Shown piece by piece: positions 36,321 to 64,000 of a stretch of DNA of 64,000 bases. The notes beneath the pieces are model-generated. The model saw nothing but the letters and a program-made list of their open reading frames with translations. It was not told the origin of the DNA and searched no databases. How positions within the stretch are numbered: position 1 is the stretch's first letter; each line of letters begins with the position of its first letter. The stretch covers positions 9,093,177 through 9,157,176 of the forward strand of contig NC_092659.1 in assembly GCF_032118995.1 (NCBI RefSeq), written 5' to 3'. Source of the DNA: Asterias amurensis. Taxonomy: Eukaryota > Echinodermata > Asteroidea > Forcipulatida > Asteriidae. The position numbers and the translations under genes were made by a program.

Positions 36321-37217
36321 GCGGAATAAACTTGAGTGAACTTGAAGTTTTGTAAAACACTTCTTGATTTTTATTGAGAGTTACATAAGCGTTAAATTGT
36401 TCAACAAACTGTATAGTGGTTAAGAAAATCTGTCTGAATTTGCAGCTAATGCTGTGGCTTGGTTACCATGGTAAATTGTATAGAAGCATAGGATGCTTTA
36501 TTGACCTCTCGCACACCAGTCACACGCGGCGACTGTGCCACGCTCACCATTTTGTTGGGCAATAGGTTTACGTGTAAACGCTGCATCGCCTAAAATACAC
36601 ACTTCACTGAATAAAAGCACAGTGACATTGCCCACCAAAGTGGCGCTTCCATGATTATTCTGAAGACGACGACGAGTGAATTGGGTCAATAGCAACGCCG
36701 CCGCCAATTCAGACATTAAAATGGTTAAGAATTCTCTCTGCACAACAGATAGGAAAATGGCAGTTTTGCAAACCATTGGGCAAAATGAAAGTGCGAGAGT
36801 TACTTGTTAATATTGCTTGAACCTTGTTTTATCTACTCTGTATAAATAGATACAAATATGCAAAGTATCAAAAGATGTATAAACTTTTTTTCGTCAGCTT
36901 CCATGTACAGTAAAAGCACCATCATTTAAAAGGTTTAATGTAGTTATACACTGTTACATGTACGTCCAGAAACTTATTTAAAAGAATCACCCTTGCGTGC
37001 TAGAAAACTTGATGCAAAATGTCTGATCATGCACTGGAAGGCACAGATGATGAGGTTTTGACTTCTAAACAGGGAAAAACTTTAATGTTTTTTGGATCAG
37101 TTACACACATGTATTTTGCATATACGTGTACATCTGTAGCGCCTAACTAGATGCAGAGTTTAATGTGGGTTGTAAGCACATTACTTCATAGTAAGCTATA
37201 AACAAAGGAGGTTTTTT

Positions 37218-37223
37218 TTTATT
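37218..37223 (-). terminator. Candidate polyadenylation signal AATAAA of the strawberry notch-like gene
   Basis: AATAAA on the minus strand about 420 bp past the stop codon at 37642. Confidence 0.4.
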
Positions 37224-37482
37224 AACAAACAGTTTTTGTGGGTGTTTTTATCTTTAAGAAATTTTTTTTAGATATAGAATTTAAAAAAGAAGATTTGATG
37301 TCATTCAAAACAATTAGTCGACCCATGATTGACCATTAACCTGTAAACAAATATGCACATAGACTTTCTCACTCAAACAACTCGTTTGGAAGTCTAGTCA
37401 ACCACCGGTACCATGGTACTCAACACCATTGGCTTCCAGCTTTTTTCTACAGTGTCACTGGTCCCCTTCTCGCCTTTACAGA

Positions 37483-37641
37483 TGTTAGCATAGAACAGGC
37501 TATCGGTACCACAGAAGGAGCCATGGTCATGAGGCTGGTTCCGAATGGTCGACCAAACAACCAGCCTGGGTTCGAGCCAAAACAGTCAACCAGTCAACCA
37601 CGGAGCGTACTCGACCTTGCCCAAAGTCTACTGAAGGAAAC

Positions 37642-37645
<4 letters not shown>
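37483..37645 (+). CDS. Possible plus-strand terminal exon of unknown gene
   Basis: After a pyrimidine-rich acceptor ('ccccttctcgcctttacag') a frame entered in phase 1 is open for ~54 codons (D-V-S-I-E-Q-A-I-G-T-T-E-G-A-M-V ... S-V-L-D-L-A-Q-S-L-L-K-E-T) and stops at TAG 37643-37645, overlapping the minus-strand TAA at 37642-37644. No family was recognised and no upstream exons were found. The GGTTCGAGCC and inverted AGGCTGG/CCAGCCT inside it could instead mark a repeat. Treat as weak. Confidence 0.22.
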
Positions 37646-63870
<26,225 letters not shown>

Positions 63871-64000
63871 CTGCAAAGAACCAACCACAGGGGGGGAAAC
63901 AAATTGGTGTTATTACATCATCTTCAGAGCTTGGGATAGTTAGAATACAATCTAGTAAATATACATTAGTAAAGGGTTGTTGTAACACCATGAAAATAAT

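Larger units (their letters stand above)
35800..37640. other. Intergenic DNA between convergent genes
   Basis: Holds a family A MITE end (35815-35905), a SINE family B copy (about 36085-36320), the inverted partner of the 7985 repeat (36500-36690) and AT-rich DNA. A possible plus-strand terminal exon at 37483-37645 is treated separately. Confidence 0.6.

Overview
The window is animal nuclear DNA. Its genes are split into many short exons with GT-AG introns, and introns and intergenic DNA are packed with SINEs, LINE 3' ends, TTAA-bounded MITEs, hairpin elements and tandem repeats. Gene content and repeat style suggest a marine invertebrate deuterostome, most likely an echinoderm and perhaps a sea star. 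That placement is inference only. Exon boundaries below were read by hand from splice consensus, reading phase and protein similarity recalled from family knowledge; no search was run.

Layout: (1) 468-829, + strand, the last exon of a TLDc-domain protein whose body lies left of the window. (2) 0.83-7.5 kb, no gene seen, mostly MITEs. (3) 7531-9896, - strand, a complete four-exon gene for a 178-residue basic/helical protein with an eIF2A/PYM-type C-terminal helical region; a likely 5' UTR exon and start region lie near 10.25-10.4 kb. (4) 11628-30949, + strand, a complete 19-coding-exon SLC9/NHE plasma-membrane-type Na+/H+ exchanger of 764 residues. (5) 31-37.6 kb, a gap between convergent genes, dominated by a 42-bp satellite of nearly 3 kb. 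(6) 37642-63870, - strand, 27 exons (1155 codons plus stop) of a strawberry notch/FORGETTER1-family superfamily 2 helicase-like protein. Its 5' end lies right of the window. All helicase landmarks are present, and the last exon adds a PIP-box-like motif and a C-terminal UBZ4-type zinc finger.

The genes do not form an evident pathway. The most interesting points are: the strawberry notch-like protein with a replication-fork-type tail (PCNA and ubiquitin binding are inferred); two independent tandem duplications of a splice acceptor plus exon head, one with three decoy acceptors in the exchanger gene and one in the helicase gene; a TTAA MITE caught inside a SINE whose paralogous empty site is also in the window; and a 21-bp minisatellite that grew inside a tRNA-derived SINE.
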